The notes below the pieces were generated by a model that worked only from the letters and a program-made list of their open reading frames with translations, was not told the origin of the DNA and ran no database searches. Both the position numbers and the translations under genes were made by a program. From Arthrobotrys musiformis (Eukaryota; Ascomycota; Orbiliomycetes; Orbiliales; Orbiliaceae), in contig JAVHJL010000002.1 of assembly GCA_036971715.1 (NCBI GenBank), positions 4,930,501-4,994,500 of the forward strand: DNA of 64,000 bases. Reading direction: 5' to 3'. How positions within the stretch are numbered: position 1 is the first letter of the stretch; every line of letters starts with the position of its first letter. Below are positions 12,301 through 21,701 of this stretch, piece after piece.

Positions 12301-15077
12301 TTTCGACCCTTCTCTTGGCTCGGAGCCTCGAGACTAGCTCGGAATTCCGTCGTGGAAAGGTAGATGCATTATCGAACGCGTGGGACTGATAGGTGGATGC
12401 TAAAAAAAAATTCTTTTCTTTCTTGTCAATCGGCGGCGAGTTTTCTGGAATTTCGTTGGATAAAGTCGGGATACTGAGAAATTTGAGCATTGCCCAGACT
12501 TCTCCAAGAAAGCTTTACAAGACAGAGCGACAAACCCCCAGCATTGGTCCTCTGAGGCAGATTCTTCTTCGTGACAACTGGCGGCTTTTGGAGCATCTAG
12601 TCAGGTCGGAATATCGGCGGCAGGGAGTTAAGGCAAGGAGGCGAGAGCTGCCGACCGCTACACGAGGACACATGTTGGGCTCGCAGTCACGAGAAGGAGA
12701 GGCTGATGAAACGGTATTCCGGACCTCTATCCAGAATTCTCCTTGCAGCTTGGACTAACTGCGTATTGGCCGTCTACAAGAATGCGAGGAATGCGGGTCT
12801 TCCTTGGCCAGTGACCCGGATCGTCACGGAATCCGGCCAGCATGATGCTGTATCAAGCTGACGGCGTAACCGAACTCGTGACGATTTGTAATATTTGATG
12901 ATACTTAGGCATGGTGCTTGAGATATTGACATTAGAAATGTTGAATGAAGGCCAACGTCTGCCTTTTTTCGTTTCACCCGTTGGGAAGCGGGAGGGCTGG
13001 CGAGGCTTGTTGTTTCAAGATATGCGAGATCCAGTGGAACTTTTTTTTCTCACTGTCTGCAGAATTCTCCTGGATTACCGCTTTAGCGAGTTCACAAAAC
13101 ATGTAGACAATTGCTTAGCCTGGGTGAGAGGCGATATTTTTGTAGACCTTTTGTAGACATTGATATCAGACTCCATTGTTGATATCTTTGAAAGCCTGGG
13201 GTGCCTTTTTTTTTTTTTGGAGTCGAACCGCTTCAACCCCTCTGCCCCTCCAAGGCAAGGGAAGGCTTTCCTTTCCTTCCCTGTCCCTCACGTTTCATGA
13301 AGCTCGTGTATTGTTGAACGATCCCGGAGCCTGGAATCGCCAAGGTCGGTGCCGGACCAAACTTCCCTTTTAGCAGGGAAAAGTAGCGAGTAGAATTGCT
13401 TCCCGGCCCTCCTCATAATGACAGCTTGGAAGCTGGGAAATTAGGAAGGGAACCTGGTCTCGTCGTTTCCGGGCCCTGTTTGACAAAGTCTTTCTCCGTT
13501 GTGTCTTTTTCTCTGTTCAAGAGCGAAGAAGCCCCATCTGAAAGGTGAGGCTTAACGATCCGCTTACTTGCTGGCTCCTTAACCCCTGCGTTTTGGGGGG
13601 CGCGCGCAGAATTAGCCGTCTGGACAATGATCTTTGTTCTGCTTTCGGGGACTGCATGAAATCCATTGTCGCACAAAGTCAAAATCGACTGCCATGGCAC
13701 GGAACAATAGGTAGATCTATACTCTATGCACACAAGGTGTTGTATTGTTATTTTGGCGCGCGATTTCTGTAGACGATTGTAGGAAATCGACGGAACAATC
13801 TGGGTGCTTATTGAAGTCAGTGGTTAGTTGGTCACTAGTTAGATCTGGGGGAGCTAAAAGATGAGATGAAAGATTATTAATATAGAAGAGAGCGAGAACA
13901 TTGGTACCTACCTTGGTACCTACCTTGGTACCCACCCAGCTGTTACACATCCAAATGGCCTAGTTTGTTGGAAAGTCCTGAGTTCATCTTGGCCATCGAC
14001 CTTGTTTGTCATACTGGGCTGGAATCCCTGATGATTCCTTTGACTCGAAAGCAACCTTCCCGGCGTCTCTCCTCCTTTTGACCCGTCCCATCAGATCGAG
14101 CCCCGGGTGGTCATGCGCGAACCCACTCCACAAACGTTCAACCACGAGGCTTTTGTTCTCTCGAGCCCTGGCTGCCGCCGCCGATGCGGGTTGATGTTGC
14201 ATGTTGGATGATTGGCCTAGGATTTGCTTGTTGGTCGGTTGGACAGAAAAGAACCTTGCAGCATGGGTGTTCACTTTTAAGATGTTTAAAAGTTAGCCCC
14301 GAATCCGATTGCTGTGCTCTCTCTGCCTTGCCCATTGCCAGTTAGTGCCGTGCCCAGCTGCCCAAACGTCGCTGGATGTCTCGCCGCTGCCCCTTAAGCC
14401 TTATGCGGATATATAAGAAGTTTGGGTCCCCCCCGCCATAGACGGGGTCTTTTTGTCTTCTCCTCACCCCATCAGTCAGGTCTTTACTGTATCTGCTTTG
14501 AAATTGCCGGCCCTGGTGCTTGCCCACATTCCTTTCGTGTTGATTTATTCTCTTCAGTCGTTCATTTGATTCTCCTTCTGCAGTGCAGTTTCCAGTTAGC
14601 AGGACCCAAGCCAGCTTGTACTCGCCGCAGAAATTTGCCCGCAAACCACATTCCTTTGACAGGACAACCGCCACCAGAAACCACCTGAAAATAAAAGGGA
14701 GGATCGTCTCGAAGACCCTTCTCTCGACCCTCGAAACTGCTGTGCAAATAGAAATCCCAATCGTCTTCCCGGCCTCGTCTTTTCCCCCGGCTTCTCGGAC
14801 TAGTTCTGAAGAAGAGATATCTCCATTTTGTTTCGCCGTCTTGTTCTTGGCCCAGCCAATATCCAACGTCCTCCAACACAAGTTCAAGATATTAAACCAA
14901 CCCCCCTTCAGGCGAGCAAGCTCTCGTTATACCCTCCGTTCTTTTTTATACCCATTCTCTCAGCACCAAAACCATCAACCATCAACCACCGACCTTTACC
15001 TCTTTCATCAACCTCACCAACCTGACTCGACCTTCATCACAATCTCTCAATAGCATCGCTCGAACAGATCCCTCAAG
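9306..15077. other. 5.8 kb stretch without a convincing gene
   Basis: Many short open frames occur (for example 9835-10359 and 12393-12758) but none has recognisable motifs, consistent codon use or splice partners. The stretch contains scattered GGTACC-centred motifs, including a short tandem array near 13905, and T-runs. From about 14400 it is probably the promoter and long 5' leader of the DUF1996 gene, with a TATA-like ATATATAA at 14409-14416 and a pyrimidine/CAACC-rich leader at 14880-15060. The rest could be decayed sequence; I cannot identify its origin. Confidence 0.45.
13900..13936 (+). repeat. Short tandem repeat, ~12-nt unit around GGTACCTACCTT
   Basis: The unit GGTACCTACCTT is repeated about two and a half to three times in tandem, giving closely spaced GGTACC palindromes. 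Single copies of related words (GGTACCTACC, GGTACCTGG) occur at 11895 and 11941. No gene overlaps it. Confidence 0.7.
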
Positions 15078-16607
15078 ATGAAGTCATCAACCTTCATCTC
15101 AATCTTCGTCTCGGCGGCAACCTTCGCTGGCTTCACGGATGCCGCCTCCAAGAAACCATCCCGTACCTTTGGTACCTTGAGCTTCGGCGGCGGAAAGGAG
15201 CTCACGCGTTGTCGCTTGGACCCCATCGTTAACCCTGGAGGAATCGCAGGTCATATGCATTCCATTTTCGGAGGGAATGCCTTCAATAGCTTGATGCCCG
15301 GCGATTACGCATCTGCGCATTCGACCTGTACAACTGCGAATGTTAAGAACGACCACTCCAACTACTGGGTCCCATCCTTGTACTTCAAGAGTCCAGAAGA
15401 TGGAACTTTGTACCCGGTCGAGCTGTTCTACGCCAAGGTCTATTACTTTTTTGAAGCAACCAATGACGACATCAAGCCCTTCCCCAAAGGTTTCCGTATG
15501 AGAGCTGGTGACCCGAGCTTGCGTCACCCGCCCAACCCTGTCAAGGGTAACCTCGACGCCTCCAAGGGCACTATCACTCCCGCTCAATGGACTTGTCCAC
15601 GGGACCATCCGTCCACCCCCCTCTACCCACCAGAGTCCGATGGAACCAAGGGCGTCGGTGTTCAGGACCCTAACAATGGTGGCCAAGGTTGGGGCTTCCC
15701 CGATCAGGAGTGCGACGGATATGCCTCCCCTCTTCGTGCCGATGTTCACTTCCCTTCCTGTGTCAACCCGGAACTCGATGTTGAGGAGTGGAAGCACAAC
15801 TCCGCTTACCCAAGCAGCAACGGCCAAGGTGGTGAGGACTGTCCGGAGGGTTGGATCCACGTTCCCCACGTCTTCATGGAGGTTTACTGGAATACCCTCA
15901 AGTTCAAGGACATGTGGCAGAAGGGAACTGGAAAGACGCCCTGGGTCCTCTCCAACGGTGACACTACTGGATACTCAGTCCATGCGGATTTCATTAACGG
16001 TTGGGACTCTGAGACTCTTGCTTACCTGATTGACAACTGTGACCCTGGTCACGCCGGACTTGCTTCCTGCCCTGGCCTCCCTGGTGGTGAGACTTCTGAG
16101 GATGAGATGAAGGCTTGCAAGCTTACCTGCCCTCTTGCCGAGGGTTCTTCTGATAACTTCGGATCCCCTATGCCAAACAACAAGCTCTTTGGCAACAATC
16201 CGTTTTCGTACTATCAAGCTGAGCCATACGCTGTTGCCAATTCTCCTGCTGTCGAATCCCAGGTGGTCAAACCAGAAACCATTTCGACAACCATCAAGGT
16301 AGCTGCTCATTCCGCCACCACCAAGGCACGCCCATCGACCACTCTCAAAGCGGTTGTCAAGCCCGCCGCGAACACTCCAAAGCCCGTCAACAGCCCTGGC
16401 GAGTATGTCCCAGAACACAACGTCCATACCAAGGTTATCAAGAGCACACGCCTCCACACTGTCACCGAGACCGTTGTCATCCGCGGTGGCGCCCCACCAA
16501 AGACTGTCGCTGCCAAGGTACGACCCGTCGCGGCCAAGAAGAAGGCATGCACTACTCGAAAGGCCAACAGACTCTCACACAAGCATCACAAGGCAGGCAG
16601 CTACTAG
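15078..16607 (+). CDS. Secreted DUF1996-domain protein (509 aa, intronless)
   Basis: The start ATG 15078 follows a CT/CAACC-rich leader typical of well-expressed fungal genes. Residues 1-22 are a signal peptide ending near TDA-A. Residues ~45-300 match the DUF1996 pattern: DPIVNPGGIAGHMHSIFGG, then a Cys-containing block followed by DHSNYWVPSLYF and YYFFEAT, with Cys residues that probably pair. The last ~120 residues are Thr/Lys/Pro-rich and end in a strongly basic, His-rich tail (RKANRLSHKHHKAGSY) with no GPI signal. DUF1996 proteins are secreted or wall-associated in fungi and their activity is not settled. The basic tail may hold the protein in the wall (inference). The open frames on the opposite strand are shadows. 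Confidence 0.93.
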   Translation: MKSSTFISIFVSAATFAGFTDAASKKPSRTFGTLSFGGGKELTRCRLDPIVNPGGIAGHMHSIFGGNAFNSLMPGDYASAHSTCTTANVKNDHSNYWVPSLYFKSPEDGTLYPVELFYAKVYYFFEATNDDIKPFPKGFRMRAGDPSLRHPPNPVKGNLDASKGTITPAQWTCPRDHPSTPLYPPESDGTKGVGVQDPNNGGQGWGFPDQECDGYASPLRADVHFPSCVNPELDVEEWKHNSAYPSSNGQGGEDCPEGWIHVPHVFMEVYWNTLKFKDMWQKGTGKTPWVLSNGDTTGYSVHADFINGWDSETLAYLIDNCDPGHAGLASCPGLPGGETSEDEMKACKLTCPLAEGSSDNFGSPMPNNKLFGNNPFSYYQAEPYAVANSPAVESQVVKPETISTTIKVAAHSATTKARPSTTLKAVVKPAANTPKPVNSPGEYVPEHNVHTKVIKSTRLHTVTETVVIRGGAPPKTVAAKVRPVAAKKKACTTRKANRLSHKHHKAGSY

Positions 16608-17439
16608 CTGTTCTAAACCTCCTTTTTCTATTTTTGTGTGAGACATGATCCTGTATAATATGATCTATTCTTGTTTTGTTCCCTTGACAGATTGTTTCGG
16701 GGTTTCTGGAAGGGGTATTCATACTTTTTTTTCACTTTCCTTTTCTTCTTCCCCGGTTCTGACTACACTATTATTACCTTCATTGCATCATGTATTCCTT
16801 ACCTGGGTGGGGCATACGCCACATTCTTGTGAACTAACCGGACCTGTTCCGTTTCTTTCTTTGATTAAGGCAACCCGCCCCTGGCGGTTTACTTGATATG
16901 CAAACGGGGACTTCCTAACGTCTATGACGAGGAGTTCTCCTTCCCGCTTTCAGAGTTCATTTGACATGATCCGAATGACTTTTTTTCTTTCTTCTCTTCT
17001 TGCTTTCGAACTTTTAAACAGAGCAGCGAGCGGCTTTGTACTTTTCTACTTTCAAATGTAAATACTTTTGTTCCTCCTTTATTTCTCGTCCTTGGGCATA
17101 CGAAAAATGTGACGACCTGTTATGACTTTTATATCTACCGGTTTCGTAAATGTCTGCATATATGTGTGTGAAGTTTGTGACCTGGATTGGTTGATCCCCG
17201 GATAGACGGTCTATCGGGGCATCAGGTCAGGGGGTATAAACCTCCATAATGAACGACTCCACTGTCCAATGATGACTATGGTCTGGTGGCATTCTCGAAG
17301 CTTCGAGGAGCATATCCCTATACCTCGACCCGTATAGCCATCTCAGTATACAGACATCGATACCGCATAATATCATCCATTACAATTACTTCGCTGTATA
17401 TTCGATCATATATAGTACAACAGAAGCGACCATCTAATC
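16608..17439. other. Intergenic, T-rich 3' region then promoter
   Basis: This tandem spacer starts with pyrimidine-rich sequence after the DUF1996 stop. No gene was recognised. A TATAAA box candidate lies at 17235-17240, about 200 nt before the next start. Confidence 0.5.
17235..17240 (+). promoter_or_regulatory. TATA-box candidate
   Basis: TATAAA stands 200 nt upstream of the ATG at 17440, in a plausible position for the orphan membrane-protein gene. This is position and motif only. Confidence 0.35.
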
Positions 17440-18645
17440 ATGAAGTCCCGACCAATCCATATTGTCTTTATCCTCCTCACGGCCAGTTATCCACGAGCTT
17501 CAAGTTCGCCAGCGATAGCCCCACAGGCACAGGATAAGCTGCATTCTCAGACGATTGGCAATGCGATTACGATTTCGGCTTCATTGTCGCTTGGAGTCCC
17601 ACGGACGGCGACTAAGGGATTACTCCCTCCCGCACCACCTCTATTAACATCTACCTTCCTCCGATCCACTACTATTCATTCTGCATCTTCACCACCGTCT
17701 ACGCCCACACATGTGCAGGCGACGTTAACATCATCGGGAGGTGATAATGAAGCCATAACCCCATCCACAGTCCTCTGGCTCCCCCACTCAACCGACCCGC
17801 TCATAACCTCCCTCCACCCCGCGAAATCAACATGGATCCAAGACGACTACCCTCCTCAACCACCGACCAACACCTCCCACCCGCTTCAACCGACCCTACC
17901 ACCAGGGACCTCCACCGACGATCTCACCTGTGGAAACTATCCTACGCATCAATCGATCACCACTTGCAGCCCTGTATTACTCGTCATCTTATTCGTGCTG
18001 TTCTATACGGCGATATTAAGAACTGTACTTTACCTCCAGGAAATAAGTGCCCGGCAGGTACTGGAGCTAGGCGAGGTGCTGACGAAGCATAGAGATTCGT
18101 TTGGAGGGTATGCCTGGGAAGGAAAGGGTAGTTGGAAGGTTAGGCAGCAGCCGGAGTTACCTGCTATTGCGATGTTGACGGTTAATGATATGGAGAGGAT
18201 CGTGGATGGTGATGATGGGGGTGGGGGGAAGGGGTATGGTACTATGGACGGTGGGTTGGCGACTGGTGAGAGGATCTGGTTGGAGGATTTGGATTATAGG
18301 AGACGGAAGGTTAGGAGGGGGAATAATACGCCTGAAGAGCAGAGTATCGTCAACGGAAAGGGGAAGAGTAGGGCGAACGATGAAGATGATGGAAGAGAGG
18401 AGGAAGGGGCTGAGACGGAGTTGACACCGGAGCAAAGGAGGCATGTGGAGCAGAAGAGAAGGGAAATGGTGAAGAGGGCGCATGATAGAATGCTCAACGA
18501 TACGAACCCCAAGAGGGTGTTCTATGGCGCGGTGCTGGTGTTTTTGAGCGTCGGAGTCGCATTTGCGATCTTTGCAGCGCTGTTTACGATTATCTGTAGG
18601 CAAATTTTGAAGGTTGGGAAGTGCCCTTTCCAAGAGCGGGGTTGA
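17440..18645 (+). CDS. Orphan membrane protein: signal peptide, Ser/Thr/Pro-rich ectodomain, two TM segments (401 aa)
   Basis: I do not recognise this family. Residues 1-20 look like a signal peptide. Residues 21-160 are Ser/Thr/Pro-rich and probably O-glycosylated. Two Cys (164, 176) precede a first TM at ~177-199. A long acidic/basic cytosol-type loop follows, with a Gly-rich patch and a charged coiled stretch near 310-355, then a second TM at ~362-388 and a short tail with two Cys. The neighbouring convergent gene (19078-20466) has the same plan, so the two may be distant relatives or a functional pair (inference). The gene is intronless and the frame is intact. Confidence 0.75.
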   Translation: MKSRPIHIVFILLTASYPRASSSPAIAPQAQDKLHSQTIGNAITISASLSLGVPRTATKGLLPPAPPLLTSTFLRSTTIHSASSPPSTPTHVQATLTSSGGDNEAITPSTVLWLPHSTDPLITSLHPAKSTWIQDDYPPQPPTNTSHPLQPTLPPGTSTDDLTCGNYPTHQSITTCSPVLLVILFVLFYTAILRTVLYLQEISARQVLELGEVLTKHRDSFGGYAWEGKGSWKVRQQPELPAIAMLTVNDMERIVDGDDGGGGKGYGTMDGGLATGERIWLEDLDYRRRKVRRGNNTPEEQSIVNGKGKSRANDEDDGREEEGAETELTPEQRRHVEQKRREMVKRAHDRMLNDTNPKRVFYGAVLVFLSVGVAFAIFAALFTIICRQILKVGKCPFQERG

Positions 18646-19077
18646 TTCTTTTACCACCGACTTGGATACTATACTAGAGGCCTGGCTAGATATTAGCGGG
18701 CAACGGGTGTAATAGTTCTCGGAAGTTCGGCTGGAGTGCATGAATTAGCTGGTTGGATTGGAGGCCGTGACGTTACTGGAGATATGGGCGAGCGTAGTAT
18801 TCTCGTACTCCCGTATTCCGATGTACCGATGTAGGCAGTTTAGCTTAGTTAAATTCGATATAATTTTGAGAATGATTGATTCGATTATTCCTTAAGCATA
18901 TGTGCCTTCTTTCGCTAATACAATACACGATACTGTTTTCAGTTCTTCCATGTCCATAGTGATTATAACCTGTCTCCACCTCTCTTTCTCCGACTCAATT
19001 CCCAGTACCAATGGCCAATAAAAGTAGAACCAAGTAAAAAAGGAAGCATAAGAAAAGGAAGGATGGGGGAATGTTGA
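18646..19077. other. Convergent 3' spacer
   Basis: The 3' ends of the two orphan membrane-protein genes face each other here. The sequence is AT-rich in its middle and holds no gene. Confidence 0.5.
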
Positions 19078-20466
19078 TCATACAAATTCGCACTCAGCCT
19101 TGACACAATCGCACAAACCTCCCAAAAAGGCTCCCAAAATGATCAATCCGGCACCGAACGTCAGGAAAGTGGTTAGATAGTAGCAGGCGTTCCTGGAGTC
19201 TACGCCAATTTCTTGATCTTCCGTGTTTATTTGCTTGACGTTGGGATCTCCTGAACCTCCGCAGCAGCAGAAGATTGCCCGGAGGACATCCTTGCTAAAA
19301 CTTATGAGCCGGCTAGATTTCGTGCTGCCGTTGTGCATATTATCATTTGTCTCAAGGTCGTAGTAAGCCTGGGGGGGAAGACCGTCTGGAAAGTTCTGAT
19401 GGGAATATTGAGGGGCGGGGGAACTGGCATCTGGTGGTTTAGAGGCGAAGCAGCAGCGAAAGAGATATGCTGGCTCAGCATTGCTGAGGAAAGATGTTGC
19501 GGCCATGTAGCTTGTGATGACGATAATGGGGATTACTAGGGGATGACAGATTCCGCCATAAACTTTTGGAATCCGACAGGATCGCAAAGGGGCGTGTTTC
19601 TCCGATTCAAAATTGACGCTTGGATCTAAAAGCGGCAGATGAAGCACGTCTGCTGTGGCGGCAGCTTGTGCGTCATTATCTATATGCGGCGGAATTCCTT
19701 GTAATTGTCCACCACCGTAGGGGCCTTCCTGGGGAGGATAAAATGGGGGGTCGGTCTGGATGGGGGAGTACATTGCAACTATCTCCCAGTCCTGCATGTC
19801 TTGGGGTGCTTTTCCGGGTAAGTTTTCAGAAGGATTACCTTGGGGCAGCGATCCTCTTTTCCAGTAATACCTCACAGGGATATCCTCTACGAGAGTGTCG
19901 TGGTGAGCAGTCGAGTGTTCGTTTGATGACATCGGTGAACAGAATGTGTCGATTAGGCACTCGCCTGACGAGTCATTGAAGTTTCCGACTGGTTGACAGA
20001 GCATATCCACGTAGATGCTCGAGGGAAGCTTTGGTTCTTTGGGTATACCTACGGTGTCGATGTTAGAGGTGGATCGGGCATCGAAGGTATCCGGTAACGG
20101 AGTGAGCGAGGCAGCCGAGAACGATGATGAAGGCGAGCTCTTTTTTCCGTGTTCAACGATATCATCTCTAGGGCTGAAAGTGTAAATCTCTTCATTGGCT
20201 GCTCTTGGGCTAACTGAAGACGACCAGCTTGTGGATGTTGGAATATCTTGGGTAGTTGAGCTCGGATTTTGAGCGGAGGAGGAGGATGTTATATAGAGAT
20301 CTGAAAGTATAGTAGGCTCATTCTGCTGGGCGTAACTGGCGAAATCCCTTGATAACGCCGTTGTAGTCGAAGGAATGGCATACGGAATGGCGCTTGTGGG
20401 AGTAAGAAAGATCGGGAGGGCCGTGAAGATGAAACGGAGGTCGAAATGGAGGAGTTTTGATTGCAT
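19078..20466 (-). CDS. Orphan membrane protein: signal peptide, Ser/Thr-rich ectodomain, two TM segments, Cys-rich loops (462 aa)
   Basis: The family is unknown to me. The N-terminus has a hydrophobic signal peptide ending near TSA-I (about residue 26). Next come a Ser/Thr-rich region and a middle part with Cys residues (LCQPVGNF, GECLIDTFCSP). A first TM lies at ~307-328 after GGICHPL. The loop that follows carries Cys clusters (FRCCFA, FCCCGG) that could be palmitoylated (inference). A second TM lies at ~435-455, followed by a Cys-containing tail ending in ECEFV. Topology mirrors the 17440-18645 protein, with which it is convergent. It is intronless and intact. Confidence 0.75.
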   Translation of the reverse strand: MQSKLLHFDLRFIFTALPIFLTPTSAIPYAIPSTTTALSRDFASYAQQNEPTILSDLYITSSSSAQNPSSTTQDIPTSTSWSSSVSPRAANEEIYTFSPRDDIVEHGKKSSPSSSFSAASLTPLPDTFDARSTSNIDTVGIPKEPKLPSSIYVDMLCQPVGNFNDSSGECLIDTFCSPMSSNEHSTAHHDTLVEDIPVRYYWKRGSLPQGNPSENLPGKAPQDMQDWEIVAMYSPIQTDPPFYPPQEGPYGGGQLQGIPPHIDNDAQAAATADVLHLPLLDPSVNFESEKHAPLRSCRIPKVYGGICHPLVIPIIVITSYMAATSFLSNAEPAYLFRCCFASKPPDASSPAPQYSHQNFPDGLPPQAYYDLETNDNMHNGSTKSSRLISFSKDVLRAIFCCCGGSGDPNVKQINTEDQEIGVDSRNACYYLTTFLTFGAGLIILGAFLGGLCDCVKAECEFV

Positions 20467-21313
20467 TGTCTTCCTGTTTTCCGCTTTTATTTTCTAAGTT
20501 ATTCGGATAACTATGTGATATAGCTGTGTTCGAGAAGTTCTATGAGTGGCGGTATGGATATCCAGCTTGAATATGAGGAAGGATCGAATCGAATTGATAC
20601 AATATGATGTGATGCGACGTCGTCTGGATAGTTTTCTTCAAGGCCCCCCTTCCGGGCCTTTTGTAGGAGTAAATTTCCCAGTGATCCGCCAATATTGAAC
20701 AATTGAATCCAGATATTGCGAGTTTTCAGCCTGGGATTTGAGATTTGCATGTTTGATATATATATATCGACATATCAGCAATCAATTGTGGTAACAAACG
20801 CTGGCGAACATGGCTTTTGTATATGTATAGAGTCCCGTTCAGCGACTTCCGCAATATAACTTCCCACCGCAAAAAGACTAGGGGAAAAATTTCGAAAAAT
20901 ATGAAAGAGATCCAAGGACGTGCTTTCCACTCACCGTAATAATGAACGAGGGAATCTGATAGTGTAATCTTGGTATCTTTTCGAACGAAGAGGCTGGAGG
21001 TCGTGAAAGGGCGGATTGGATTGCCTGCAAAATGCCACAGCAACGCAAAATATACAACAAAGAGCCATGATTCGTGCTATGCTGTGCAACGGCTTCTGCT
21101 TTGAGGTCCGGGGAAAGCTGTCGATGTATTGATGTAAATATCCCTAGTATAGCCAAATATAAAGATGCCATTCTCAGCCAATTGGTGAGTGTTTGAGTAA
21201 GACTATGGGCTTCGATTGTCTCCTGGAACTGAGAGTGTCAACATGTCGTAGATGTAGATGCATGGGGAGCCCACCTGCCTGGCCTGCTGGTGAAGCTGCC
21301 TGGTGCAAGCTGG

Positions 21314-21376
21314 TGGCAGCAGTCTCAGCAGCAGCAGTCTCAGCAGCAGTCTCAGCAGTTGTTGATGCAACAACTG
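21314..21376 (+). repeat. CAG/TCTCAG repeat ending in a perfect 9-bp hairpin
   Basis: AGCAGTCTC-like units repeat and run into CAGTTGTTG, a 3-nt ATG loop and CAACAACTG (21356-21376), a perfect 9-bp inverted repeat. It lies about 330 nt upstream of the zinc-finger start. Confidence 0.6.
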
Positions 21377-21524
21377 TCTATGCAGCACACAAGCTCAGCA
21401 TTGAAGCATAAGATAGCTGCCCTCTGCCTCAGCAACGTCTTTTCGTTCCTTCCACCTTCCAACCACTAGCTCACGTCCCATCGTAGCAAGCAAACAAAGC
21501 ATCGCCATCGCCATCACAGCGCCC

Positions 21525-21622
21525 TGCCGTTGCCGTTACCGTCACCGTTGCCGTCATCGCTGCCGTCGTCGTAGCCGTTGTCATCATCAGAATCATCATC
21601 ATCATCATCATCGCTTCTTGTA
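21525..21622 (+). repeat. Imperfect trinucleotide repeats (GCCGTT/GCCGTC, then ATC)
   Basis: Runs of GCCGTT and GCCGTC variants pass into ATCATC repeats in the 5' leader of the zinc-finger gene. A similar GCCGTT/GCCGTC run lies inside its first exon at about 22173-22222. Confidence 0.7.
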
Positions 21623-21701
21623 AGTCTTCCAAGCTCGCCGAGACTGTTTCTCCTTCACAACTAACGACGAGGTTCGGGGCTACCAGAAGCTTGTTGTTGC
21701 C

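Larger units (their letters stand above)
20467..21701. other. Divergent intergenic region with trinucleotide repeats
   Basis: This is the shared upstream region of the minus-strand orphan gene and the plus-strand zinc-finger gene. The proximal part before 21702 is packed with CAG-, GCC/GTT- and ATC-type repeats. A perfect hairpin lies at 21356-21376. No gene was recognised. Confidence 0.5.

Noticed and set aside
13215..13240. tRNA-like GGTTCGACTCC word on the minus strand
   Set aside because: The bases flanking the loop do not pair as a T-stem and no acceptor or anticodon arm was found.
15099..15869. 256-codon antisense frame opposite the DUF1996 gene
   Set aside because: Shadow of a GC-biased coding strand; the plus strand has a signal peptide and the DUF1996 pattern.
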